Shown here: piece after piece, positions 35,101 to 44,707 of the stretch
Layout of the letters: every line of letters starts with the position of its first letter
How positions within the stretch are numbered: the first letter of the stretch is position 1
Assembly (NCBI GenBank): GCA_032622095.1
Contig: CP136062.1
Coordinates: 159,088,875-159,152,874, forward strand
DNA from: Siphonodentalium dalli
Taxonomy: Eukaryota > Mollusca > Scaphopoda > Gadilida > Siphonodentaliidae
Direction of reading: 5' to 3'
DNA length: 64,000 nucleotides
Notes under the pieces: generated by a model
Database searches by the model: none
Told to the model about the DNA's origin: nothing
The model's input: the letters and a program-made list of their open reading frames with translations, nothing else
Position numbers and translations under genes: made by a program

Positions 35101-35289
35101 CAGTAATGCTCTAATTAATCGACTCCTTAACCACAGCAGAATTATGGGTAACTTTTCAGGATTTAGTCGGAAATATGGCTTGTTGCCATTCATCGTAAAG
35201 CTCTCACTCAGCCATATTTCCGACTAAATCCTGAAAAGTTACCCATAATTCTGCTGTGGTTAAGGAGTCGATTAATTAGAGCATTACTG
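35101..35289. mobile_element. pogo-like palindromic MITE, full copy
   Basis: CAGTAATGCTCTAATTAATC to its inverse GATTAATTAGAGCATTACTG, with internal arms GGTAACTTTTCAGGATTTAG mirrored around the centre near 35200. TA flanks both sides. Confidence 0.85.
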
Positions 35290-35359
35290 TAGCTTTGAAT
35301 TTGATTAAAACCTACTGGGTGCTTCTACATGTATATGCGAGCATAAAATCTGCTGTTAA

Positions 35360-35490
35360 CCCTTATGACTGGAGTTTACTGAAATTTTGCGAAAACCCTG
35401 TGCCAATGCATTCTCTTAAATATTTTAGTCTCCCGTAAGGAGCCTCGCATATATAAGAGAATGCATTGGCCTAACAATATTTACCTTGTG
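35360..35490 (+). mobile_element. piggyBac-like TTAA element end with palindromic cassette
   Basis: TTAA (35356-35359), then CCCTTATGACTGGAG, CCTGTGCCAATGCATTCTC, a bulged stem and GAGAATGCATTGGCCTAACA. The far end is not recognised. Confidence 0.55.
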
Positions 35491-35636
35491 GGGTGAAGGA
35501 GAAGATCGCTCAATCTTTTCGACCATCCCGGTGCTTCCATATTAACTCTCCAATGGTGAGATGTCACATATCAAACCCATTAGATACATGTAGAAATACT
35601 GATAAAAGTCCAATTAATCTATAAGATACTGAAGTA

Positions 35637-35748
35637 CAGTAATGCTCTAATTAATCGACTCCTTAACACACAGCAGAATTATGGGTAACTTTTCAGGATT
35701 TAGTCAGAAATATGGCTTGTTGCCATTCATCGGAAAGCTCTCGGCGAG
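35637..35748 (+). mobile_element. pogo-like MITE, left half
   Basis: CAGTAATGCTCTAATTAATC through GCCATTCATCGGAAAGCTC, after which the sequence diverges. No right arm. Confidence 0.7.
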
Positions 35749-35837
35749 ATAAAAACTTGATGCTAAACATTGGAAAAATTCACTGGCTTACAAGATGTAG
35801 ATAAATACTGTTACCGGTAGGCATTAGGTCAATGCAT

Positions 35838-36250
35838 TCTCTTATATATGCGAATCACCTTATGGGCGATTCGCATATATATACATGTAAGAGAATTCAT
35901 GGCACATGGTTTTCTTTAAAAAATCAGGAAGCTCCGGTCATCAAAGTATAAACTATAACATCTCTATGTATGGAAACTTGACCATAATAAGCCAATAGTG
36001 ACAAGAGGTCTCCGACATTTACAGAGATTGCCAGACATTAACGATTAATCATGCTTGGCAATGTGCCAGAGAGAATGTTGAAAAATATTCTGAAAAATCA
36101 TATTTAGACTATTATATGTTTAGCATATTTTAACCCTTCCATGACGGGAGTTGCGCTGGTGCAGCATAATGCATTAAAGAAAATACACTGGCTTATAAGG
36201 TCAAGGTAAATATTGTTAGGCCGATGTACATGTATTTTCTTATATACATA
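35838..36250. repeat. Fragments of the AATGCATTCTCTTATATATG cassette and a TTAA end
   Basis: The palindromic patch at about 35838-35905 is followed by CAGGAAGCTCCGGTCAT (35926). TTAA at 36130-36133 precedes CCCTTCCATGACGGGAG, a second element end resembling 60442. These look like broken members of the CCCTTTCATGA family. Confidence 0.5.
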
Positions 36251-36568
36251 ACAATGGTTTCAACCCACAAAATTTCATTATTGCAGTGCTATCAATAATT
36301 AATATAAGAACAAAGTGTACCTATTTTCTCATGTTCATGTTTTTAACAGACTTCGTGTCTCTTTAAGCTTATTCTGAATAATTCGTACAAAGTGGGGACT
36401 TCATGTCTTCTCTCCCCATGATATATGACATCACATATGGCAGAAATTATAATGATGGCTGTAAAAGGGCGCGTTGTGCTACACATTACAGTATCAATTT
36501 TCTGCACAGCTTTCAAATGAGACCATCTTAAGAAAATTAATATCGTCAGTTCGTGAACATTAAACCAA

Positions 36569-36853
36569 CAAGTCTGCAAATAGTGTGTCTGTCATTTGCA
36601 GAATGAGGTCCCCAGAGGGTGAATTTAGTGACAGTATCATGCACATTGTTTTAGTTACTTTTTCCCTTCTGGGAAGTTTCTATATCCCCTAATTTGCAGA
36701 AGATAAATAGTATAATCGATGTGACTGATGTGTGAACTTCACCAATTTCAACTGGGGAATCTTCAATCTGATCCTAGGTCTCCCATACTAGTAGCAGTTG
36801 AGGCCTCTGGGGACCTCATTCTGTAAATGACAGACACACTATTTGCAGGCTTG
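36569..36853. mobile_element. hAT-like foldback, GAATGAGG family
   Basis: CAAGTCTGCAAATAGTGTG to CACACTATTTGCAGGCTTG. A core resembling 28290-28480 in inverse orientation lies between the partial palindromes. No matching 8-bp TSD was found at its edges. Confidence 0.75.
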
Positions 36854-36960
36854 ATGAGTACATGTAGTTTGTTGAACTTATTATTTGAAAATTCCCAATT
36901 ATACATGTAACTGGCGGGAGAATTCATTTGGTATATAACGGATTAAAATAGGGTTGGTTT

Positions 36961-37504
36961 CAAGTCTGCAAATAGTGGGCCTGTCATTTGCAGAATGAGG
37001 TCCCCAGAGGGTGAATTAACCCTTTACCCAACAGAACGGCCCTGTGCCAATGCATTCTCTTATATATGCGAGTCGACCATAGGTCGCCTCGCATATATAA
37101 GAGAATGCATTGGCTTAACACATTAAAAATTATAAAATTGTTAAAGAATGTAAGAAAAAATGTTAAAAAGTGTTAATTTTTTTTTTTTTTAGGCCAATGC
37201 ATTCTCTTATATATGCGAGGCGACCTATGGTCGACTCGCATATATAAAAGAATGCATTGGCACAGGGCATAACTGTAACCATCACAATGTGGTCAATGAG
37301 CCGGTTCCAATGATATCCATATTTGTATGGTTTTATTGAGACAGACCCAAGATAATTTAGGCTGTTGCAGCTTTATTTGGTCGTTTTTGGCCGGTTTGTT
37401 GGGTAAAGGGTTAAGTGATGCTATCTATCCCACCTATAGCATCACTAAATTCATCCTCTTTCGACCTCATTCTGTAAATGACAGGCATCTTATTCTCAAG
37501 CCTG
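36961..37504. mobile_element. hAT-like foldback split by a TTAA element
   Basis: CAAGTCTGCAAATAGTGGG, AGAATGAGGTCCCCAGAGG on the left and GTGATGCTATC, GACCTCATTCTGTAAATGAC on the right. The two halves join as one family copy once 37020-37410 is set aside. Confidence 0.8.
37020..37410. mobile_element. piggyBac-like element, exact TTAA insertion
   Basis: TTAA at 37016-37019 and 37411-37414 flanks TIRs CCCTTTACCCAACA and TGTTGGGTAAAGGG. Inside are two head-to-head palindromic cassettes (about 37047-37117 and 37193-37265) around an AT-rich spacer with a T-run. CCC ends with a TTAA target are the piggyBac signature. No transposase. Confidence 0.85.
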
Positions 37505-37672
37505 GTGTGTCGATGTGCAAATGATTGAAATTCCCGGGAGTATCTAAAATGCTGATCAGCTGCTGATCAGCAGGTTACCACCTAAAATGCTGATCAGCAG
37601 ATTTCCTGATTTTAGTTTAACTCAATTATAATGACGATAGTCAGTTGTGGGTTGTGTAAATGACACGTAATA

Positions 37673-38669
37673 TACCCCGCTGGACAAAACAAGTGTCCAT
37701 TGGCACCGCGGTGTACATGTATTTGCCGTTCGGCTGCGGTGTCAGAGTTTGTAACTGCAGTTGAGCACCGCGGCCGAACGGCAAGTACACTGCGGCCAAA
37801 CGGCAAGTTCACTGCGGCCGAAAGGCAACTACCCTCAAGGTCGAATGGCATGTACACCTTGGTTAGATTTCTGGTTTGTATTGTCTTTTTATACCCCCAC
37901 TTTCGAAGAATATGGGGGGTATACTGGATTGACTGCGTCCGTCCGTCACGCTTTCTCCGTCCGTCCGTCCGTCGAGCCGTCCGTCCGTCCGTCCGTCCGA
38001 CCTCATAACTCGAACAACTATGAACCGATTTCAATAATTTTTTGTATGCAATCTCCTTAGGACGGTCTCTCCGCATGATGCTAATTGTGGTTCGGTCCGA
38101 CTTTTTTTTTTCAAGTTACGCCTCTTTTTCGACTTATTTTGACTTAGAAAATTCTGTCCGGCTTAATAACTTTAACAAATATGAACCGATTTCAATAATT
38201 TTTGGTATACATGCTTCTCACAATACCCTCTCTACATGATGCGGCTAGGGCTTGGCTCAGACTGTTTTTCGTAATATTACACCTCATTTTCGACTTATTT
38301 TGACTTAGAAAATTCTGTCTGACTTCATAACTTTAACAAATATGAACCGATTTGAATAATTTTTTCTGTACAAGCTTCATGTGACACCATATCGATATTA
38401 TTAGTCCGAATTTTTCTTTACTTTTTGGTTGAGTTTACGGATAATGCGGGTTGAATTTGCCACGGTGGGGGTATGCTAGCACTCGAGTGCACACCTCTTG
38501 TTTCAGTTTGATGAAAGTACACCGTGGCAAATACACCATGCTGAATGGCAATTACACCGCGGCCCAACTGTAGTTAACCGGTGGAGCCGCGGTGTAGTTG
38601 CATTTCGGCTGCAGTGGCAATGCTAACCGCACCGCAGTTAAGTGGACACTTGTTTTGTCCAGCAGGGTA
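37673..38669. mobile_element. TA-flanked CCCCGCTGGACAAAACAAG element, interrupted copy
   Basis: TIRs CCCCGCTGGACAAAACAAG and CTTGTTTTGTCCAGCAGGG flanked by TA. The ends carry CACCGCGGTGTA and GCCGTTCGGC-type words repeated about every 20 bp. A pearl-like element occupies 37890-38500. The remainder (about 386 bp) matches the uninterrupted 388-bp copy at 43471-43858. Confidence 0.85.
37890..38500 (+). mobile_element. pearl/Helentron-type element, subfamily C
   Basis: Starts TATACCCCCACTTTCG with the hairpin partner ATGGGGGGTATA, then (GTCC)n at 37937-37998. About two and a half core units follow (ACAAATATGAACCGATTTC, TTCGACTTATTTTGACTTAG). The 3' end carries GTGGGGGTAT mirroring the start, the perfect stem GCACTCGAGTGC and the end ACACCTCTTG. 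It sits inside a T-run, whose empty version is at 43639-43644 on the opposite strand. Confidence 0.85.
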
Positions 38670-38962
38670 AGTGTTATATCCCACTACAGGAAGGGGACAC
38701 CTTTTGACTGGCCACCATGCCCATTCAGGAGTTCAGCAGTCTGGCGGCTGCAGTTCAGCAAATTATCGCGAATGCAGTTTAACTCAATTATAACGAAGTT
38801 ACAGTAGTGGAGTTTCGGTTGTGTAATCGATGGGCCATAACCATTTACAGGTACAGGGAGGGAAAACCATTTGACCAAACACCACCCCAGTTCAACAGTT
38901 CAAAATCACGTTCAGCAATTCATATGGAGCAGTTCAGCAGATTCCCCGAATGTAGTTTAACT

Positions 38963-39507
38963 TTAAAGGGACGGGCGGCGTTCGTTGCCGAAATATTCAT
39001 ATTTGTTCAAATCGCCATCAACAGAAGGAATATTAAAATATATATAGTTTTGTTCATATGCCAAACATAATCAGCGCGTAAATAGTATATTGTCGTCAAG
39101 ACATACAGTATGTATACATTGTACGATGGTGTACGCAAACAAGAGCCTGCTCGTGTTACAGAAGTTGTGCTTCTGTTTACATAACACATCGCAATTCTAT
39201 TGGTTAATCACACACAAATGATATAAACGCTCTTTATTATTTCCATATCAGGAGAACAGTAACAAATAACGCTCTTTATGTTTACCATATCCGGATCTAA
39301 ACAAAAGCCAGGTAACGTAACGTTTTTTGCTTTTGTTTACATAACAAAGGGAAAAAATTGACAATAACATACTGTTTTTGCCATATTTCTGATTGGTGAA
39401 AGGACAAAGTCTGTCTATATTTTACTATTCTTTCTGTTTATGGCGGTTTTTGACGGAGGTGAATATTTTAACAGCATACCCACCGCCAACGCCGCCCGTA
39501 TCTTTAA
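38963..39507. mobile_element. TTAA-flanked element with GGGCGGCG ends (Kolobok-like)
   Basis: TTAAAGGGACGGGCGGCG on the left and CGCCGCCCGTATCTTTAA on the right. It is set in a host unit that normally reads GTTTAACTCAATTATAATG. No ORF of note. The exact left boundary is ambiguous by about six bases. Confidence 0.7.
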
Positions 39508-40357
39508 CTAAATTATAATGAGGTTATTCGGGTATCCTAGTAGGTTATGCAAATGACTCATGATTGATGTGCCTTAACTAAATACATAGAGAGAACACCA
39601 TTTGACCGACGTCCATCCTAGTTCAACAGTTCAAAATCCCGTTTAGCATGTTATTGGATACAGTTCAACTGATTCCACCGAATGCAGTTTTAACCTATTT
39701 TTAATGAGGATAGTCTGGTATATGTTGTGCAAATGACTTGTAATAGATGGGCCATAACCAAATTCATGTACATGTACAGGGATGGAACACCATTTGACCG
39801 ACCTTCGTTAAAAGTTGGTTAAATTGCTTTGGGGGGATCTGCTGAACTGTTCCCGATAAAGTGCTGAACAGGATCTTGAACTGCTGAACTGGGGTGGAGG
39901 TCAGTCAAATGGTGTTCCATCCCTGTATTTGTGTTCCATCGATAGAAAGCAACAGTCATTTGCACAACATACATCATCCTTGTTAAAATTCAGTTAATCT
40001 GCGTTCGGTGCATGGAATCAGCTGAACTGTCTTCAATAATGTGCTGAACTGGATTTTGAACTGTTGAACTAGGATGGAGGTCGGTCAAATGGTGTTCTCT
40101 GTATGTATTGAGTTAAGGCACATCGATCATAAGTCATTTGCTCAACCTACATGTATACATGTACCTGAAAAACTTCATTATAATTGAGTTAAACTGTTGT
40201 ATTCGCAATAATCTGCTGAATGGGATGTTGAACTCCAGAAAGAGCATGGCGTGCAGTCAACAGGTGGGATATCATAACACTTATATTTTGTGTCATTTAC
40301 ACAACCCACCACAGACTATCATCATTATAATTGGGTTAAAATGAAATCAGCATTTTA

Positions 40358-42438
40358 CAGTAATGCGCTATAAATAATCGACCCCTTAACAACATCAGCC
40401 CACTGGGACGGTCGCACTAGTGCTTGACGCGCTAAAGCCAGTGAGTTGCTGTTGCATTCTCTTATATATGCGTCATGCGAGTCGACCATAGGCTCGGTGG
40501 ACAATGGATTCTACTCTAATCCCCACCGAGCTTTTGCATGCGCTGAGCTGCTTTCAGTCGGCCCATTGTGTTAGCTGGACACTCCATGCTAACAGGGGTC
40601 GGCTGGAAGTGGTTTTGGATATCCAGGTCACTCCGGTGGAACCCTCCACCAGCCGTGGCCTGGATGGACCGACCGGACTTCTCCGGTCCGGGGCTTTCCA
40701 GACCATCCGCACCGAGAAGGAAAAGAAGACACCATCAAGACGCCGCAGGGACGCTGACAGGAGGGCCAAGTGGAAACGGGGAACTGAGAGACGCCCAGTT
40801 CTCCCCCACTTGGCCTCCGGGCAAGAAGATCTGCCAGATGTCGACATCACTACCACCAGCGGATGCAGGGACACCGAAGTCACCCCGGAGGTCCCTGCCG
40901 TCGACGTAGACAGCGGCAACAGGACGCCGATGCCATCCCGGAAGTCCCCGCCGCTGTCTTCGACGTGGAGATGGCAACACCTCCATCCAGCCAGACTCCA
41001 CCAGGGACGGAAAATGTCAGCTACGTCCCTGCGACGCCGATGTACGAAGAAAGGCCGGTGTCACCAAAGAAAGAAACATTAGAAGAACGCATAGAAAGAA
41101 ATCGTGTGAAAATCAAACTGAACATCTCAGATTTTCACAGAGAAGGAAAGGTCTACCAGTGCTCTAATTTGGAATTCCACCTACTGAGAGACCGTAAAAT
41201 CTAGAAATGGACAAACAAGAGCGAAGCTTCATCAGGGAACGCCTGGATAAACAGCGATGGCAAGATTGCCTACTCAAAAAGGCCACCACCACTGAAATAA
41301 AAGAACTCTAGAAATTTATGTTTGAAAATGCTATGCATTTTTTTTCTTTTCTTTTTGATATTTCTGAATTAAAGCTTAACATGAGGGGTGATGGAGTAGG
41401 CCTCTCGGCCTATTCGACCATCCCAGGGTTAGCCCCCCCAAACCACATACCCTACAACAGAATTATGGGTAACTTTTCAGGATTTAGTCGGAAATATGGC
41501 TTGTTGCCATTCATCGGAAAGCTCTCAGTGTGAGCTTTCCGATTAATGGCAACAAGCCATAATTCTGCTGTGGTTAAGGTAAGGACCAGCCTAGACCTGA
41601 TTTTCAGGGCGAAGTGACTTCTAACTGTCACATAAATAAGGCGAAATGGGCGCTCAATAGGGCGAAGAACGAAAATAGGAGATATGTAATATCTAAATTA
41701 AAATGATGAAACAATGGTTTAAATATGGAATAATTATGTTCAAATCATAACTCTAATATTAAACTATGAATAATGTCCAAACATAATTGTGAGAGAATGG
41801 TGGCATTTTATCTAATAATTTTGGGAAAACGGCATTTTTAGAACCGCTTATGAATACAATTTTTTTTTTACTAAACAATGCTTATGAGTAAGAAAAAAAT
41901 TACTAAACGAAACAAAATCCTGAATATTCTCACTCATTAAAAGTGCATAAGCTGGGTACAAATATTAACATGTTACACAAATGAATTTGCTTTCAAAGTT
42001 GTTCTGGCCTTTACAAACTATAACAAAGGGGTGATGAACTGACACATGGTAAGGTGTATGAGTTGTCATCTACAGTGTGATAATCCCAAAATCACAAGTC
42101 ACTGCAGACACATTACGATGTATTCACAGTTGTCGGCAATCAACTCTCAGGTGTGAATGCGCTCCCAAATCGGATTAATATAGATGTCAATAAGAATTAT
42201 GGTGTTTTATAAGACCCTGTCTATAGATAACTGGGTTCAATCAATGTTAGCAATAAATTAGGATGAATATTTTCCCGATTTTCGTCGGTCAACTTCGGAA
42301 ATTTCAGGGCGACTTAAACTTCGCCCGACTGCAAAATTAGTGCGAAATTAGCAAGAATAGGGAGACTTCTTCGCCCACGCCCACGTCGCCTCTCGGCTAT
42401 TCCCTGGGTTAAGGGGTCAATTATTTAGGGCATTACTG
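40358..42438. mobile_element. 2.1-kb pogo-type TIR element with coding-like cargo
   Basis: Left end CAGTAATGCGCTATAAATAA and then TCGACCCCTTAA; right end TTAAGGGGTCAATTATTTAG and then GGCATTACTG; TA on both sides. Inside are a GC-rich decayed coding region (40504-41312), a copy of the family palindrome (41452-41578) and an 800-bp segment with GGGCGAAGTGAC..GGGCGACTT words at its ends (41585-42400). Confidence 0.65.
40504..41312 (+). pseudogene. GC-rich decayed coding region, possible element ORF1
   Basis: GC-rich and CpG-containing, unlike the flanks. The first frame (ATG 40504) reads HCVSWTLHANRGRLEVVLDI, then a basic stretch TPSRRRRDADRRAKWKRG and an acidic part (EDLPDVDITTT). Near 40915 the sense shifts frame to DADAIPEVPAAVFDVEMATPP, TPMYEERPVSPKKETLEERI and IKLNISDFHREGK. 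After about 41195 it shifts again to MDKQERSFIRERLDKQRWQD, ending at 41312. Two frameshifts imply a pseudogene. A basic KSPSxxRRD-like patch beside acidic and proline-rich segments resembles proteins that I associate with invertebrate transposon ORFs, but I cannot name the family. A captured host gene fragment is also possible. Confidence 0.5.
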
Positions 42439-42886
42439 TAGGTACATGTTACATGTACTCCCGAAATTCACTATTTTTGAAATGATGTCGACCGCAATAA
42501 TTGAACAAAGCGAAATAAAATGTGAAAAGTACAAAACTATTTAGAAAATGCTCTAAATGTCACACACGTAACGAAAGAATGAGCTTGGTACAATGTATTC
42601 GTTTCTGCTTTCTATTGTATCATGCAGATAATATTACTAGATTTTATACTTTATACGAATGCTAAAATAGTGCTGCCAATATAAATAATAATAAGTTTTC
42701 ACATGCATGACATTTATGGACAATGAATATGCACCAATGGTACGAAGGCTTTTAACTTGTACTGCAGCTGTGAACTGTGCGACAAAAGCGTCTTTTGCGA
42801 CTGGGGGCGGTTATTCGTATATTTCCATTGCAAGTCAAGGTTTTTTGTTAGGCCAAACAAAAAAAGATATTTGATTCTAGGTACCT
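42439..42886. other. Unassigned sequence
   Basis: AT-rich, no repeat ends or coding character seen. Confidence 0.4.
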
Positions 42887-42991
42887 GAGAGCTTTCCGAT
42901 GAATGGTAACAAGCCATATTTCCGACTAAATCCTGAAAAATTACCCATAATTCTGCTGTGGTTAAGGAGTCGATTAGTTACGGCATTACTG
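42887..42991 (-). mobile_element. pogo-like MITE, half copy
   Basis: GAGAGCTTTCCGATGAATGG to GGCATTACTG. Only one arm, as at 28888. Confidence 0.7.
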
Positions 42992-43096
42992 TAGATTTGG
43001 ACCTCAAAATACTTAAATTCAGCCCAGTTCAGCCTATAAAAATATTAACATTTTAAATAAGAATCTTAACACAAACATTGAGATATGTGATCTATG

Positions 43097-44338
43097 CAAG
43101 TCTGAGTTTAGTGTGCCTGTTATTTGCAGAATGAGGTCTAGCGGGCTAGCATCACCAAATTCACCCTCTGGGGACCTAATTCTACATGGCCTCATCTGCT
43201 ATTGTAGATCATGCCATGAATCTCTACTCAAAGCTGACACCCGTAGAGATCATACTACTTGTGTTCAAAACCCGGGTACTTTATTAAAGTTTTGACAGGG
43301 AACCGTATAAAGTCAAAAAAATAACGCGGGGAATGTATTTCTTTGTTCATACCTGTTGCTTAATGATTTATTCATAGGTACATGAAGTTCCCAGCTCGAT
43401 ATTTCATTGTTTAGGTGACTTTTGAGACCTGATTCCGCTTACGGCCTGAATTTTCGTGACGGGAAGTAAAGTACCCTGCTTGACAAAACAAGTGTCCACT
43501 TAACCGCGGTGCAGTTAGCGTTGCCACCGTGGCTGAAATGCAACTACACCGCGCCTCCACTGTCTAACTACAGTTGGGCCGCGGTGTACTTGCCGTTCGG
43601 CCATGGTGTAATTGCTGCGGTGTACGTTCATTAAACTGAAAAAAGACGATACAAACCAGAAATCTAACCACGGTGTACATGCCGTTCGGCTGCGGTGTAG
43701 TTGCCTTTCGGCCGCAGTGTACTTGCTGTTGGGCCACGGTGTACATGATGTACTTGCCGTTCGGCCGCGGTGCTCAACTGCAGTTACAAACTCTGACACC
43801 GCGACCGAACGGCAAATACACCGCGGTGTCAATGGACACTTGTTTTGTCCAGCGGGGTAAATATTTATCGCGGAATCGGGTCTCAAAAGTCACCTAAACA
43901 ATGAAATATCGAGCTGGGAACTTAACGTACCGATGAATAAATCATTAAGCAACAGGTATGAACAAAGAAATACATTCCCCGCGTTATTTTTTCGACTTTA
44001 TACGGTTCCCTGTCAAAACTTAAAAAAAGTTCCCGGGTTTTGAACACAAGGAGTATAATCTCTATGGGCGTCAGCTTTGAGTAGAGATTCATGGCATGAT
44101 CTACTGCTATTGGAGACATAGACTCAGATAGAAGTTCCCAAATGGTGAATATTGTGATGTACACGTACCCACTGGGAACCTCGATTATGCAATGTGTCAT
44201 CTGCCAATTTGGGGATATAGAGAAACTAAACATGGGTGAATTTAGTGATGCTAGTTCGCTATGTGTGGGATAGCATCACTAAATTCACCCTCTGGGGACC
44301 TCATTTTGCAAATGACAGGCACAATAAACTCAGGCTTG
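43097..44338. mobile_element. 1.24-kb hAT-like foldback with perfect 8-bp TSD
   Basis: GATCTATG is duplicated at 43089-43096 and 44339-44346. Ends are CAAGTCTGAGTTTAGTGTG and CACAATAAACTCAGGCTTG. The family palindromes lie just inside, then long inverted arms of about 250 bp (43195-43450 against 43870-44115, sharing ATGCCATGAATCTCTACTC and CAGGGAACCGTATAAAGTC). The loop is occupied by another element (43471-43858). Largest GAATGAGG family member here with proven boundaries. Confidence 0.9.
43471..43858. mobile_element. TA-flanked CCCCGCTGGACAAAACAAG element, uninterrupted copy
   Basis: CCCTGCTTGACAAAACAAG and CTTGTTTTGTCCAGCGGGG in a TA target, in the loop of the foldback. Internal CACCGCGG..GCCGTTCGGC words as in 37673-38669 but in inverse orientation. 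It keeps the empty A6 tract (43639-43644) where the sister copy received a pearl-like element. Confidence 0.85.
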
Positions 44339-44451
44339 GATCTATGGTGTAACTAGAAAGGGTCAAGATACTACGAATCGGGCGGGTGGTCAGTTTGGGA
44401 CGAGGACAAGTCTAATGTGCGAAATTCAGCAACAACTGTCAGAAGTTTCCA

Positions 44452-44523
44452 CTTCATGGAAATAAAAGTACATTTTAGTAACAGAATTTCATCTCAAAGT
44501 TGTTATATTTCCTTAGTGAATGA
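44452..44523. repeat. Dispersed repeat shared with 20041-20112
   Basis: TTCATGGAAATAAAAGTACA and CTCAAAGTTGTTATATTTCC correspond to the earlier copy. Confidence 0.55.
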
Positions 44524-44707
44524 AAAGGTAGAGGTCTAATGTCGCTAGAACTATACTCGTCCTTGACCTTGATACTCGTAGGGCGCACATCCACTATGGT
44601 AATCTGTTTCATATTTGGGGTCATAGGGGCCAGCATCCTCATGATATTATGACTGTATAACATTATATAGATAACACTGTTGTATTATATAAACTACATG
44701 TATTTTT

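Larger units (their letters stand above)
37545..40357. mobile_element. 2.8-kb long inverted-repeat element
   Basis: Ends TAAAATGCTGATCAGC and GAAATCAGCATTTTA are followed on both sides by AACTCAATTATAATGA-like sequence and GTTGTGTAAATGACAC. The arms are built from repeated units of about 220 bp (CAGTTCAACAGTTCAAAATC, GTCAAATGGTGTTC and their inverses) that switch orientation near 39830. Two further elements are inserted in the left arm (37673-38669 and 38963-39507). No coding region recognised. Confidence 0.7.

Noticed and set aside
36569-36853. Bacterial-type terminators or integron sites suggested by strong palindromes
   Set aside because: The palindromes are dispersed eukaryotic foldback elements with transposon TSDs.
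40554-40919. Minus-strand open frame in the GC-rich block
   Set aside because: Shadow of the plus-strand coding-like frame; composition keeps it open.
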